Source: GCA-2686265 sp036010965 (GTDB taxonomy: Bacteria; Planctomycetota; UBA1135; GCA-002686595). Taken from it: DNA of 63,029 nucleotides. The translations under genes and the position numbers were made by a program. Shown here in pieces: positions 26,945-34,635 of the stretch. Under the pieces are notes generated by a model. It ran no database searches. It was not told the origin of the DNA and saw only the letters and a list, made by a program, of their open reading frames with translations. Where the stretch lies: positions 1 through 63,029 of the forward strand of contig DASCMO010000145.1 in assembly GCA_036010965.1 (NCBI GenBank), written 5' to 3'. Each line of letters begins with the position of its first letter. Position 1 is the first letter of the stretch.

Positions 26945-28507
26945 CTACGCGCTATCTGCGGCCCCCAGGAGGGTCTGGTAGTCGACCTTGTCGGTGGAGG
27001 TCTTGGGCAGGGCCTCGTGAAACGCGAACTCGTCCGGGACCATATAGAGTGGCAGGTGCTCAGAGCAGAATGTCTTGAGCTTGATGAGCGAGATCCGCCC
27101 GCCCTCGTCCGTCGCCAGGTGAGCGCGGATGCGCACGCCGTTCTCGGCAGCGAGGGCCACGACCGCCACCTCGCATACGTCCGGGTGGCGGTAGAGGCAG
27201 GCCTCGATCTCGCCCAGCTCCACGCGGTAGCCGCGCTTCTTCACCATGCGGTCCTTGCGCCCCACGAAGCGGTAGTCGCCAGTCTCTTCCTCGACCACCA
27301 GATCGCCGGTCCGGTACCAGCGCTCCTCGCCGGTTACGGGCAGGATGCAGGCCGCGCTCTGTTCGGGCAGGGCCCAGTAGCCGCGCGTCACCGAGGGTCC
27401 GCTGATGCACAGCTCGCCCTCGCTCCCCAGCTCGACGTCCGCTCCCCCCTCGTCCACGACGCGCGCCGCAAGGTGCTCGCACACCACGCCGATCGGGTAG
27501 GGGTCCACGCGCTCGGCCGGGACGGTCTCCGGAATCCGAAAGTAGGTGCAGACGTTGGTCTCAGTGGGCCCGTACAGGTTGAAGTAGACCGGCGCGGGCA
27601 GCTGGGACTTGAGCGCTGCGAGGTGAACGATCGGAAAGACCTCCCCGGCGAAGAGCACGATCCGCAGTTTCGAGCAGTCGTGGGTTCCGAGCTTGCCGTA
27701 CTGGGCCAGCAGGCTCAGCACCGAGGGGGTCGAGTACCAGACGCTGATACGCTCGTCGGCGATCATGGCCGCCAGGCCGACGGGTTCCTTGCCGACCTCC
27801 TCTCCCACCAGCACGAGCGTCGCGGCGCTCTTGATCGAAACGTAGATGTCGAAGATCGACAGGTCAAAGTGGAACGGCGCGTGGGATGAGAAGCGGTCGT
27901 CGGCGTCGGTCAGGATCGCTCCCTGCGCCCACTCCACAAAGCTGGTCGCGTTGCCGTGGGTGATCTCGACACCCTTGGGGTTTCCGGTCGAGCCGGAGGT
28001 GTAGAGGATGTACGCCAGGTCGTCGTCGCCGACCTCGACCGTCTCGGCTGGCGCAGCCGGCGCCACGAGTTCGGCTGCGTCCAGAGCCGCCTCCAGCCCG
28101 GCGCCGTCTCCGAGATCCTCGAGAACGAGCGCCGGCAGACGGCCAGCGAGACCGTCGAGGGCCTCGAACAGTCCGGGAGCCAGGGCGGCCTCCACCAGCA
28201 CCGCTTGCACGTCGCAGTCGTCCAGGATGAAGGCATTGCGCCGCGCTGGCGCCGTCGCATCGACGGGTACGTAGGCCGCGCCGCACTTCAGCACGCCGAA
28301 CACGGCCGCCAGGGAATCGATCGACTTTCGCAGGCACAGCCCCACTCGCCCGCCCGGCGTGACCCCCATCTCGACCAGGCGATCGCGCAGACGGTCCGAG
28401 AGCTCGTCCAGAGAGCGATAGTCCCGTGCGCCGATCCCCGGCGCCACGACAGCTGTGTGCTGCGGCCGCTCGCGCGCGGCGGCCGCGAGATAGGCGTGCA
28501 GATTCAT
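26945..28507 (-). CDS. Stand-alone adenylation enzyme, predicted prolyl-carrier-protein ligase (PltF/RedM type)
   Basis: A 520-aa ANL-family enzyme expected to adenylate an amino acid and load it on the adjacent carrier protein. Core motifs are A3 YILYTSGSTGNPKG, A4 HAPFHFDLSIFDIYV, A5 NLYGPTETNVCTY (Asn310), A7 YRTGDLVV, A8 KRGYRVELGEIEACL and A10 LPKTSTDKVDY. Lining up by hand with the GrsA pocket positions gives D-L-F-Y-L-A-L-V-C-K. That differs at one place from the proline code of PltF/RedM as I remember it (DLLYLALVCK). Length and the FAGEVFPI segment also fit this group, which is related to DltA. The ATG is at 28507, 16 bp after the carrier-protein gene. The proline call is inference. 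Confidence 0.9.
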   Translation of the reverse strand: MNLHAYLAAAARERPQHTAVVAPGIGARDYRSLDELSDRLRDRLVEMGVTPGGRVGLCLRKSIDSLAAVFGVLKCGAAYVPVDATAPARRNAFILDDCDVQAVLVEAALAPGLFEALDGLAGRLPALVLEDLGDGAGLEAALDAAELVAPAAPAETVEVGDDDLAYILYTSGSTGNPKGVEITHGNATSFVEWAQGAILTDADDRFSSHAPFHFDLSIFDIYVSIKSAATLVLVGEEVGKEPVGLAAMIADERISVWYSTPSVLSLLAQYGKLGTHDCSKLRIVLFAGEVFPIVHLAALKSQLPAPVYFNLYGPTETNVCTYFRIPETVPAERVDPYPIGVVCEHLAARVVDEGGADVELGSEGELCISGPSVTRGYWALPEQSAACILPVTGEERWYRTGDLVVEEETGDYRFVGRKDRMVKKRGYRVELGEIEACLYRHPDVCEVAVVALAAENGVRIRAHLATDEGGRISLIKLKTFCSEHLPLYMVPDEFAFHEALPKTSTDKVDYQTLLGAADSA

Positions 28508-28523
28508 CTCGGTCGCCGTGCGA

Positions 28524-28778
28524 TCAGAGCTTGGAGAGCACCAGGTTCGAGATGTCCTCGACCGTGTTCAGGTGATCGACGTCCACCTCGTGGGCCTCGA
28601 TCTGCACCTCGAACTGCTCCTCGAGGAAGGTGACCAGCTTGAGGGTCGCGATCGAATCGAGGATGCCCGCGCTCACCAGGGGAGTGGTCAATTCCAGTTC
28701 GTCCGCCTCCTCCCCCGCAAGAAATTCGGTCAGGATGAACTGCTTGACGCTGGCTTGAATTTGCTCCTTGGGGACCAT
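28524..28778 (-). CDS. Acyl/peptidyl carrier protein (PltL/DltC-like)
   Basis: An 84-aa free-standing carrier protein. The phosphopantetheine attachment site is Ser42 in SAGILDSIATLKLVTFLEE. The helix-3 region EVDVDHLNTVEDISNLV is typical of carrier proteins paired with PltF-type ligases. It should hold the aminoacyl thioester made by the neighbouring adenylation enzyme while the dehydrogenase oxidises it. The ATG at 28778 follows a purine-rich leader. No phosphopantetheinyl transferase gene is in the window, so the cell must supply one from elsewhere. Confidence 0.95.
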   Translation of the reverse strand: MVPKEQIQASVKQFILTEFLAGEEADELELTTPLVSAGILDSIATLKLVTFLEEQFEVQIEAHEVDVDHLNTVEDISNLVLSKL

Positions 28779-28918
28779 CTTGATAGGTGTTCTGTGAATT
28801 GGTGGAAGCGTTTCTGGCTGACGTACAGCGCGCGAACGCGGGGGAGTGGAGCGACGATCGCCGGGGCCAAATCCAACCTGGACCGGCGCTGCGGAGCCTC
28901 TCTTCGGCTCGGTTCGAC

Positions 28919-28950
28919 CTATGAGCTATGAGCAGACACCGCAGTATAGC
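28919..28950 (-). promoter_or_regulatory. Possible -10 element and tandem heptamer upstream of the carrier-protein gene
   Basis: In the 208-bp gap between the dehydrogenase and carrier-protein genes, the minus strand contains TATACT (28948-28943), a good -10 hexamer in an AT-richer patch. Just downstream is a tandem repeat of a heptamer (TATGAGC twice on the plus strand, 28920-28933) that could be an operator. No convincing -35 hexamer is seen at the right spacing. Confidence 0.28.
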
Positions 28951-28986
28951 ACCGCATGAAAAACGCGGGGGAGCGGAAGCGGGCAG

Positions 28987-30132
28987 CTAGAGCCCCATCA
29001 GCGCCGCGATGATCGTGCGCTGAATCTCGGAGGTTCCCGAGTAGAGCCGGCTGCCGAGGGCGTCGCGCAGCTCGCGTTCGACCCCGTACTCGCACATGTA
29101 CCCGTAGCCGCCGTGGATCCCGATCGCGTCCTGGGCGCTCTGCACCCACGACTCGCTGATGTGCAGCTTTGCCATGGCAGCCTCCAGAAAGATGCTGCGC
29201 CCGCGATCTCGCAGCCAGGCCGCCTTGTAGAGCAGGGCGCGCGAGGTCTCCAGGCGGGCCTTCATGTCCACCAGCTTGGTCGCGACGAGCTGGAACTTTC
29301 CGATCGGCTGGCCGAACTGCCGGCGGCCCTTGGCATAGGCCACGCAGGTCTCCAGCAGGCGCTCCTGTGCCCCGACGGCGCCGGCCAGGATGCAGCTGCG
29401 CTCCCAGGTCATCGAGTGGGTGAACAGGTTCTGGCCCGCTCCCTCCTTGCCCAGGCGCATCTCCTCCGACACCTCGCAGTCCTCGAGGAACAGCTCCCCC
29501 ATGGGCGAGGTCCTGAGCCCCATCTTCTCGACGTGGCGGGTCACCGAGAGGCCGGGAGTGTCGCGCTCCACCAGAAAGCCGGTGACGCCGCCGGGCTTGC
29601 GCTCGGGGTCCACGTTGGCGAAGACCAGGAGCAGGTCGGCGATCGGCGCGTTGGTGACGAAGACCTTGCTGCCGTTCAGCACGTAGCGGTCGCCGCGCCG
29701 CACCGCGCTGGTCGCCAGGCTGTAGGCGTCGGAGCCCGAGCCCGGCTCGGACATGGCGTTGCCGCCGACGAGCTCCCCGGAGCACAGGCCGGGCAGGAAG
29801 CGCTGTTTCTGTTCCTCGGTCCCGAAAGCCTGGATCGGGATCTCGAGGGTCCACATGTGGGCGTTGATCGAGAACACCAGGCCGTTGTCCTTGCACCCGT
29901 AGCCGAGGCGTTCGAGCACGCCCACGGTCGTCAGGGCATCGGCGCCCATGCCGCCGAACTCCTCGGCGATCGGCAGGCCGTGGATGCCCATCTCGGCGCA
30001 GCGCCGCCAGCCGTCGCGGGAGAACTCCCCGCTCTTGTCGCGCTCGGCCAGGCCCTCGTTGAGCTCGCCCTGTGCCATCTCGGCCACGGCATCCCTCAGC
30101 TGGGTCTGTTCTTGGGTCCAGGAAAAGTCCAT
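28987..30132 (-). CDS. Acyl-CoA dehydrogenase family flavoprotein, predicted prolyl-carrier-protein oxidase (PltE/RedW type)
   Basis: A 381-aa FAD enzyme of the acyl-CoA dehydrogenase fold. Motifs in order are EEFGGMGADALTTVGVLERL, GYGCKDNGLVFSINAH, GNAMSEPGSGSDAYSL (flavin binding), VTNAPIADLLLVFANV, MTWERSCILAG, QFGQPIGKFQLVATKL, IHGGYGY and SRLYSGTSEIQRTI. The GLVFxxxAH and NAPIAD stretches, the Glu in MTWERS and the SGTS in place of EGTS are features I associate with the prolyl-carrier dehydrogenases PltE/RedW/CloN3. Those turn carrier-bound proline into pyrrole-2-carboxyl. The neighbouring carrier protein and proline-type ligase support this role. The ATG at 30132 begins the standard MDFxxTxEQ N-terminus. 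Confidence 0.9.
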   Translation of the reverse strand: MDFSWTQEQTQLRDAVAEMAQGELNEGLAERDKSGEFSRDGWRRCAEMGIHGLPIAEEFGGMGADALTTVGVLERLGYGCKDNGLVFSINAHMWTLEIPIQAFGTEEQKQRFLPGLCSGELVGGNAMSEPGSGSDAYSLATSAVRRGDRYVLNGSKVFVTNAPIADLLLVFANVDPERKPGGVTGFLVERDTPGLSVTRHVEKMGLRTSPMGELFLEDCEVSEEMRLGKEGAGQNLFTHSMTWERSCILAGAVGAQERLLETCVAYAKGRRQFGQPIGKFQLVATKLVDMKARLETSRALLYKAAWLRDRGRSIFLEAAMAKLHISESWVQSAQDAIGIHGGYGYMCEYGVERELRDALGSRLYSGTSEIQRTIIAALMGL

Positions 30133-30191
30133 GCCGGTAAGGGAGACGCGAGCCTCCCGTCGGGAGTGTACCCCCCCGAGCACACCGCCGC

Positions 30192-31130
30192 TCAGGAAGC
30201 CAGGTCCTCCAGGGAATCCAGACACGAGGTGCAGACCCGCGCGAAAGCTTGCTCGGAAAACTGCTCGAGGTGTGCCGACAGGTAGGCCAGGGCCGCGAGC
30301 AGGTGGCTCTGGGCCTGCCCCCGGTCGCAGCCGAGGATCACACAGTGGGCGTCCACCTCGGCCGCCAGGGCGCGCCGCCCGGTTCCCAGGGAGTGGGCCA
30401 GGCGCAGCAGGTCGTAGAGGGCGTGGCCCCGCACGCGGGCGCCGGGCCAATCGATCAGGACGAAGCGCTCGGCCCAGGGCCGGCCGGCGCGCGGCGTGCC
30501 CGGCCGCGAGTCGATCAGGATGTTGCCCTTCCACAGGTCGTTGTGGATCAGGACCTGGCGCGGGCTCCACAGATCGGCTTCCAGGTCGCGCCCGGCCGCC
30601 TCCGACGCGGCGCGCACGCGACTCGTCGCGCTCTCCATGGCGGCCAGGTGCGCCAGGGGCGCGCGAAAGTCCCGGGCGACCTCCTCTTCGGAGGGCTCGC
30701 GCAGGGTCGCGGCGGTCGCCGAGCGCAACCACCCGAAGAGCGCCGGGCGCAGGCGTCGGCGCTGAAAGGTCCATACCAGGCGCGAGCGGCTGAGGTTCTC
30801 CAGGAAGGGTAGGACGCACCAGCTCCGCTCTTCCCAGCGGCCCTCGGCGACGGGTTCGATGACGACGCGCGCCAGCTCCCCTCCCAGGACCTCGCGCGCC
30901 AGGCGTGCGCGCTCCATGGCGCGCGCCACCATGTCGGGCGCCGCCGCGCCCGAGCACAGGGCGACCGCCGCGGGTACGCCGTCACGATCGCGCGCGAGCA
31001 GCTTGAGAGTGCCGTCGGCGACCTCTCCGGCCGAGGCGATCGTCTCGACCGTCCCCACCTGCGCGCCGAGCGCCTCGGCGAACACGCTCGCGAGGTGCCC
31101 GCGCCAGTCCTCGTCGTTGGGGCTCTCCAC
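30192..31130 (-). CDS. Aminoglycoside-phosphotransferase-like (APH/choline kinase fold) protein
   Basis: A 312-aa kinase-fold protein. The catalytic loop is VLIHNDLWKGNILID (H-x-D-x-x-x-x-N) and the metal-binding segment is FVLIDWPGARVRG in place of DFG. The N-terminal lobe is poorly conserved (LKLLARDRDGVPAAVAL). Such kinases phosphorylate small molecules: sugars, choline, ethanolamine or antibiotics. Given the polysaccharide setting, a sugar or substituent kinase is more likely than drug resistance. Start GTG at 31130; an ATG two bases upstream is in another frame. It is 59 bp before the dehydrogenase gene on the same strand and divergent, with a 20-bp gap, from the SGNH gene at 31151. Confidence 0.78.
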   Translation of the reverse strand: MESPNDEDWRGHLASVFAEALGAQVGTVETIASAGEVADGTLKLLARDRDGVPAAVALCSGAAAPDMVARAMERARLAREVLGGELARVVIEPVAEGRWEERSWCVLPFLENLSRSRLVWTFQRRRLRPALFGWLRSATAATLREPSEEEVARDFRAPLAHLAAMESATSRVRAASEAAGRDLEADLWSPRQVLIHNDLWKGNILIDSRPGTPRAGRPWAERFVLIDWPGARVRGHALYDLLRLAHSLGTGRRALAAEVDAHCVILGCDRGQAQSHLLAALAYLSAHLEQFSEQAFARVCTSCLDSLEDLAS

Positions 31131-31150
31131 ATCCGCTAGGATAACCCTGT

Positions 31151-32197
31151 ATGTTCCGAAAGCTCGCCCTCTCCGGCGCCGGCCTGGTCCTCGCGCTGTT
31201 CGCCTCCGAAGGCCTCGTGCGCCTCGCCCTGCCCCAGCCCATCAGCTGGCTCGCCATCTACCGCACCCACCCGGACCTGCCGATCTACGCCATCGACGCG
31301 GATCTCTCCACCTTCGTGGACACCGGCGAGTCGGCCTGGACGGTCCACACCGACGGGGAGGGCCATCGCGCCGCAGCACCGGAGGCGCGAGGGGTCCCGG
31401 AAGCTCGCGAGCGCGTGCTCGTCATGGGCGATTCCTTCACCTTCGGTAACAGCGTCGACCACGAGCAGACCTTCGTGAGCCTCCTGGACGCCGCCGCCGA
31501 TGGCCATCCGAGCTTCGTCAACTGCGGGACGCCAGGCTATGGACCCCTGCAGTACGAGATGGTGCTCGAGCACGAGCTGGCGCGCGAGCCCCGCCCGCGG
31601 GCGGTGCTCCTGTGCCTCTACCTCGGAAACGATTTCCAGGACACGGTCTGGGACAAACCGGTCGATCCGCGCGCCGGAAAGAGCACGGGTCGGGTACGCC
31701 TCAAGGACCGGGTCAAGGAGCGCTCCCACCTGTACCGCCTGACCTCCAAGGCCTGGCACCGGCTGCGCCCATCGCGCGAGCACCGCGTCGCCCGTGAACT
31801 GTTCAGCGTGAAGGCCTGGGAGGCCCCGTTCCTGACCCGAGCCGAAGAGCGCTTCGGGGCGGCCATCGCTGCCATCGTCGAGGGCTGCCGCTCGCGCTCG
31901 GTGCCCCTGGCGATCTGTCTCATTCCACCCGAGCACACGGTGCGCGACGAGCGCGGAGACGACCCCGACCACGATCCCAACCTGCCCATGACCCGCGCGC
32001 GCGCCCTGCTCGCCGGCCTGGGCGCGGAGGTCTTCGACCTCACACCCATCCTGCGCGAGCTCGGGGCCGAGCGCGCCTTCTGGCCCCTCGACGGTCACCT
32101 CTCTCCCGCGGGCCACCGCGCCGTGGCGGACGCTGTCGCGCCGGTCATGGCCAGGCTCGACCTCGACGCCGTTCAGTCCTCGTCGCCGCCGAGGTAA
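31151..32197 (+). CDS. Membrane-anchored SGNH/GDSL hydrolase-like protein
   Basis: A 348-aa protein with an N-terminal hydrophobic anchor (residues 5-22) and an SGNH domain. VLVMGDSFTFGNSV carries the block I Ser, CGTPGYGPLQYE the block II Gly, CLYLGNDFQDT the block III Asn, and PLDGHLSPAGHRAVA the block V Asp/His. All four blocks are intact. It is likely to remove or transfer an acyl group on a surface glycan. The 3' end overlaps the convergent sulfatase-like gene by 25 bp. It is one of three SGNH domains in the window, each next to polysaccharide genes or secreted proteins. Confidence 0.87.
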   Translation: MFRKLALSGAGLVLALFASEGLVRLALPQPISWLAIYRTHPDLPIYAIDADLSTFVDTGESAWTVHTDGEGHRAAAPEARGVPEARERVLVMGDSFTFGNSVDHEQTFVSLLDAAADGHPSFVNCGTPGYGPLQYEMVLEHELAREPRPRAVLLCLYLGNDFQDTVWDKPVDPRAGKSTGRVRLKDRVKERSHLYRLTSKAWHRLRPSREHRVARELFSVKAWEAPFLTRAEERFGAAIAAIVEGCRSRSVPLAICLIPPEHTVRDERGDDPDHDPNLPMTRARALLAGLGAEVFDLTPILRELGAERAFWPLDGHLSPAGHRAVADAVAPVMARLDLDAVQSSSPPR

Positions 32198-34182
32198 CCC
32201 ATCTTGCGCAGGGCTTCGAGCTCGGAGGGCGGGATGACGCCCTCCCAGTGAACCTCGTCGCGAACGACCGCGTCCCACTCGCCGAGCAGGGCCTCGAGGC
32301 GCTGCACTTCGTGGGCGCGCTCGCCCGCCAGGTCGCGCAGCTCGCCGGGATCGGCGGCGAGGTCGTAGAGCTCGCTTGGGCCGCCATGGGAGACGAGCTT
32401 GAGAAACCCGTCCACCAGGGCGCGCGCCGGCTGACGCGCCAGCTCTCCGTGGTCGCGAGCCTTGCGGGGATCACCGTAGAACTCGATCAACACGGGCGGC
32501 GCGGCCGCTCCCCCGCCGCCCCGCAGATCGCGCCCCCCGCCGGGCCAGTCGGTCCGGGCGATGGCCGCGATGGTCGCCGCCACATCCACCAGGGAGGCCG
32601 CGCCGCCGAGCTCCCCCAGGGCGACGCCCGCGGGCGGAAAAAGCAACAAGGGCACGCGCGTGACCTCGCCGTAGACCGTCGTTCCGTGCTCGGTCACCCC
32701 GTGCTCCCCAAAGGCCTCGCCGTGGTCGGAGGTGACGAAAATCCAGGCGTCCGCCAGGCGCCCGCGGCGCTCCAGTTCGGCAAAGAGCAGCCCCAGGTCG
32801 CGGTCTAGCCCGGCGATGCACTCGTCGTAGCGCGCCTCGAGGCGCCGCTTCTCGGCCTCCGGCTGGGCCAGGGCCAGGTGCTCGGGCCGCTCGCGGGGAC
32901 TCCAGGGAGCGAAGCGTCCCCGGAACTCGCGCGGCGGCAGGTAGGGCGCGTGGGCGTCCACGTAGTTGGCGAAGAGGAACAGTGGCCCCGACCCGGCGCC
33001 GTCCACGGCCTCCAGGAGCAGCGCGTTCACGTACGCAGCGCCGGCGTCCGAGTGAGCGCCGCCGGCGGCCAGGGAAGGCAGCAGAGCCTCCCTCAAGCGC
33101 TCCCCGATCGGCGGCGAGACACCGGAACGCCCCGTGAGCAGATGGACATCGAAGCCGCGCCCCATCCCTTTCACGCGCATCAGCCATGGGTTGGCGAAGA
33201 CCGAGAGCGTGCGATAGCCCACCTCGCCCAGAGCCTCCGCCAGGGTGCGCTCGGCGTGGATCGCAAAGCCCTCGCGCGCGGCGCGGCCGAACTGGGCGCC
33301 GTGCTCCGAGGGCGGGAGCCCCGTGAACAGGCTGGCGTGGGAGGGCACGGTCCAGGTCCCGTTGGCGAGCGCCATCGGATGCACGCGCGCCTCGGGCCTG
33401 CGCGTCAGCAGGGCCGCCAGCTCGGGCGTCGTCTCGCGCCCGTAACCGTAGACCGACAGATGATCAGCGCGCACGGTGTCGAGCACCAGCAGCACGATGT
33501 CGGGACCGGCGGCAGGAGCCTCGGGCGCATCCGCCAGCGCATCCGACGGTGACTTCACCGAGCGCGACCAACGCCCGTCGAACAGGGGTTTGGCGCTCAC
33601 CGCAACAAGCAGCGCCGCGGCGCCGGCGACCAGCAGGGTCTCGGAGACGCGCCCGGCGAGGCGCGCCGCCACCCAGCGCCCCGCGCCCCAGATCCCCAGA
33701 AAACCGAGGGCTGCCAGGAACGCCGCGTGCGGCGCGTGCTCTCCCAGGCGTGCCGCCAGGCGCGGCGCCGCCAGGATCGCGAGGCCAAACCCGCCGCCCG
33801 CCAGCAGGCCGTTCAGCGAGGGCAGGTCCCGGCCGCGGCGACCGGCCAGAGCACCCAGCACCCCGGCCAGGGCCATGGCTCCGCCGCCCGCCGCTCCGCC
33901 CTCCAGCCAGCCGGCCAGAGCCACCCACGCCACCAGGCAGACCGCGCTCGAACGCCGGGCCCACAGCGCCAGGCCGCCGAGCGCCGCTGCGAGAGTCAGG
34001 GAGAGCCCCGCACAGAGCGCCAGGTAGGCGGGAGCGAGGGAGCCCTTCGAGCTGGCGAGGAACACCAGATGCACCGCCGAGCACGCCAGCCCAGCTACAC
34101 AGGCCGCCTTCAGGGGTCCCGCCCGAGAGACGCCTGCCGGCGGCTTCCCGGTCCGTATCGCATCAGTGGGAGGAGCGGTCAT
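32173..34182 (-). CDS. Membrane sulfatase/alkaline-phosphatase superfamily protein with Thr nucleophile motif
   Basis: A 669-aa protein with five to six hydrophobic segments in residues 25-210 and an extracytoplasmic alkaline-phosphatase-fold domain from about 225. Metal and active-site motifs are VLLVLDTVRADHLSVYGYGR, NGTWTVPSHASLFTGLPPSE, NYVDAHAPYLPP and FVTSDHGEAFGEHGVTEHG. At the position where sulfatases carry Cys or Ser in CxPSR, this protein has Thr followed by VPSH, so it does not have a formylglycine site. It is therefore more likely a phosphotransferase or phosphodiesterase on surface glycans than a classical sulfatase. The ATG at 34182 has AAAGGA just upstream. It is divergent from the NRPS gene across a 450-bp region. 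Confidence 0.85.
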   Translation of the reverse strand: MTAPPTDAIRTGKPPAGVSRAGPLKAACVAGLACSAVHLVFLASSKGSLAPAYLALCAGLSLTLAAALGGLALWARRSSAVCLVAWVALAGWLEGGAAGGGAMALAGVLGALAGRRGRDLPSLNGLLAGGGFGLAILAAPRLAARLGEHAPHAAFLAALGFLGIWGAGRWVAARLAGRVSETLLVAGAAALLVAVSAKPLFDGRWSRSVKSPSDALADAPEAPAAGPDIVLLVLDTVRADHLSVYGYGRETTPELAALLTRRPEARVHPMALANGTWTVPSHASLFTGLPPSEHGAQFGRAAREGFAIHAERTLAEALGEVGYRTLSVFANPWLMRVKGMGRGFDVHLLTGRSGVSPPIGERLREALLPSLAAGGAHSDAGAAYVNALLLEAVDGAGSGPLFLFANYVDAHAPYLPPREFRGRFAPWSPRERPEHLALAQPEAEKRRLEARYDECIAGLDRDLGLLFAELERRGRLADAWIFVTSDHGEAFGEHGVTEHGTTVYGEVTRVPLLLFPPAGVALGELGGAASLVDVAATIAAIARTDWPGGGRDLRGGGGAAAPPVLIEFYGDPRKARDHGELARQPARALVDGFLKLVSHGGPSELYDLAADPGELRDLAGERAHEVQRLEALLGEWDAVVRDEVHWEGVIPPSELEALRKMGYLGGDED

Positions 34183-34635
34183 GGTCCTTTTGAGCAGCTA
34201 TCGGGGAGGCGCTGGCGGGCCGACCATCCTAGCCCGCATCCGCGACCAGCCCTCACGCCGGAGCGCGCGAACGGCGGGAGCCGGGGCTCCACAGGTCGCT
34301 ATTAGGGCTGCGCTCGGCTGCTGGCGAGGAATCGGTGATCGCCCAGGACCCTCCCGTGCACGGATACCTGAGAGCCGCCGCGCACCCGAAGCCCTCGCTT
34401 CAAAGGCCCTCCAGACCCCGAGCAGGCCGAATCGGCGCCCCGATTGGCCCTGAAAGGGGCATACTAGATGGGTGTCGAAGGTGGGTGATCGCCAGCAACG
34501 ACGAGCCGACCAATAAAAGAGGAGAGAATGAGACTTCCCAGAACCGAGGGCTGCCGAGGCGAGGGTTCGTCTCCGTGGCCCATCCCGTCCGAGTGAATGC
34601 GCGGAGGCCCTGACCACCGAAGGCGGACACGAGCG
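34183..34635. other. Divergent 453-bp control region of the NRPS-PKS operon
   Basis: This holds the start signals of the sulfatase-like gene (minus) and of the NRPS gene (plus). The stretch around 34445-34470 (GGCATACTAGAT) is AT-richer and may contain a -10 element, but I could not fit a -35. A short leader frame with a strong ribosome binding site lies at 34528-34596 (listed separately). No tRNA or riboswitch was recognised. Confidence 0.4.
34528..34596 (+). CDS. Possible 22-aa leader peptide upstream of the NRPS gene
   Basis: The ATG at 34528 follows the best Shine-Dalgarno in this region (AGAGGAGAG) and opens MRLPRTEGCRGEGSSPWPIP-SE before TGA at 34594. An in-frame ATG for the NRPS frame begins at the very next base (34597), although the better NRPS start is 34636. 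It could be a translationally coupled leader or simply an unused strong site. It has no run of regulatory codons that would show attenuation. Confidence 0.3.
   Translation: MRLPRTEGCRGEGSSPWPIPSE

Noticed and set aside
30192..31130. Antibiotic-resistance kinase
   Set aside because: The APH-like fold is shared by many sugar and choline kinases, and the surroundings are polysaccharide genes, so a resistance role is not supported.
34440..34465. Possible sigma-54 promoter upstream of the NRPS (TTGGCCCTGAAAGGGGCATA)
   Set aside because: The GG-GC spacing is one base too long, which is not tolerated by sigma-54.
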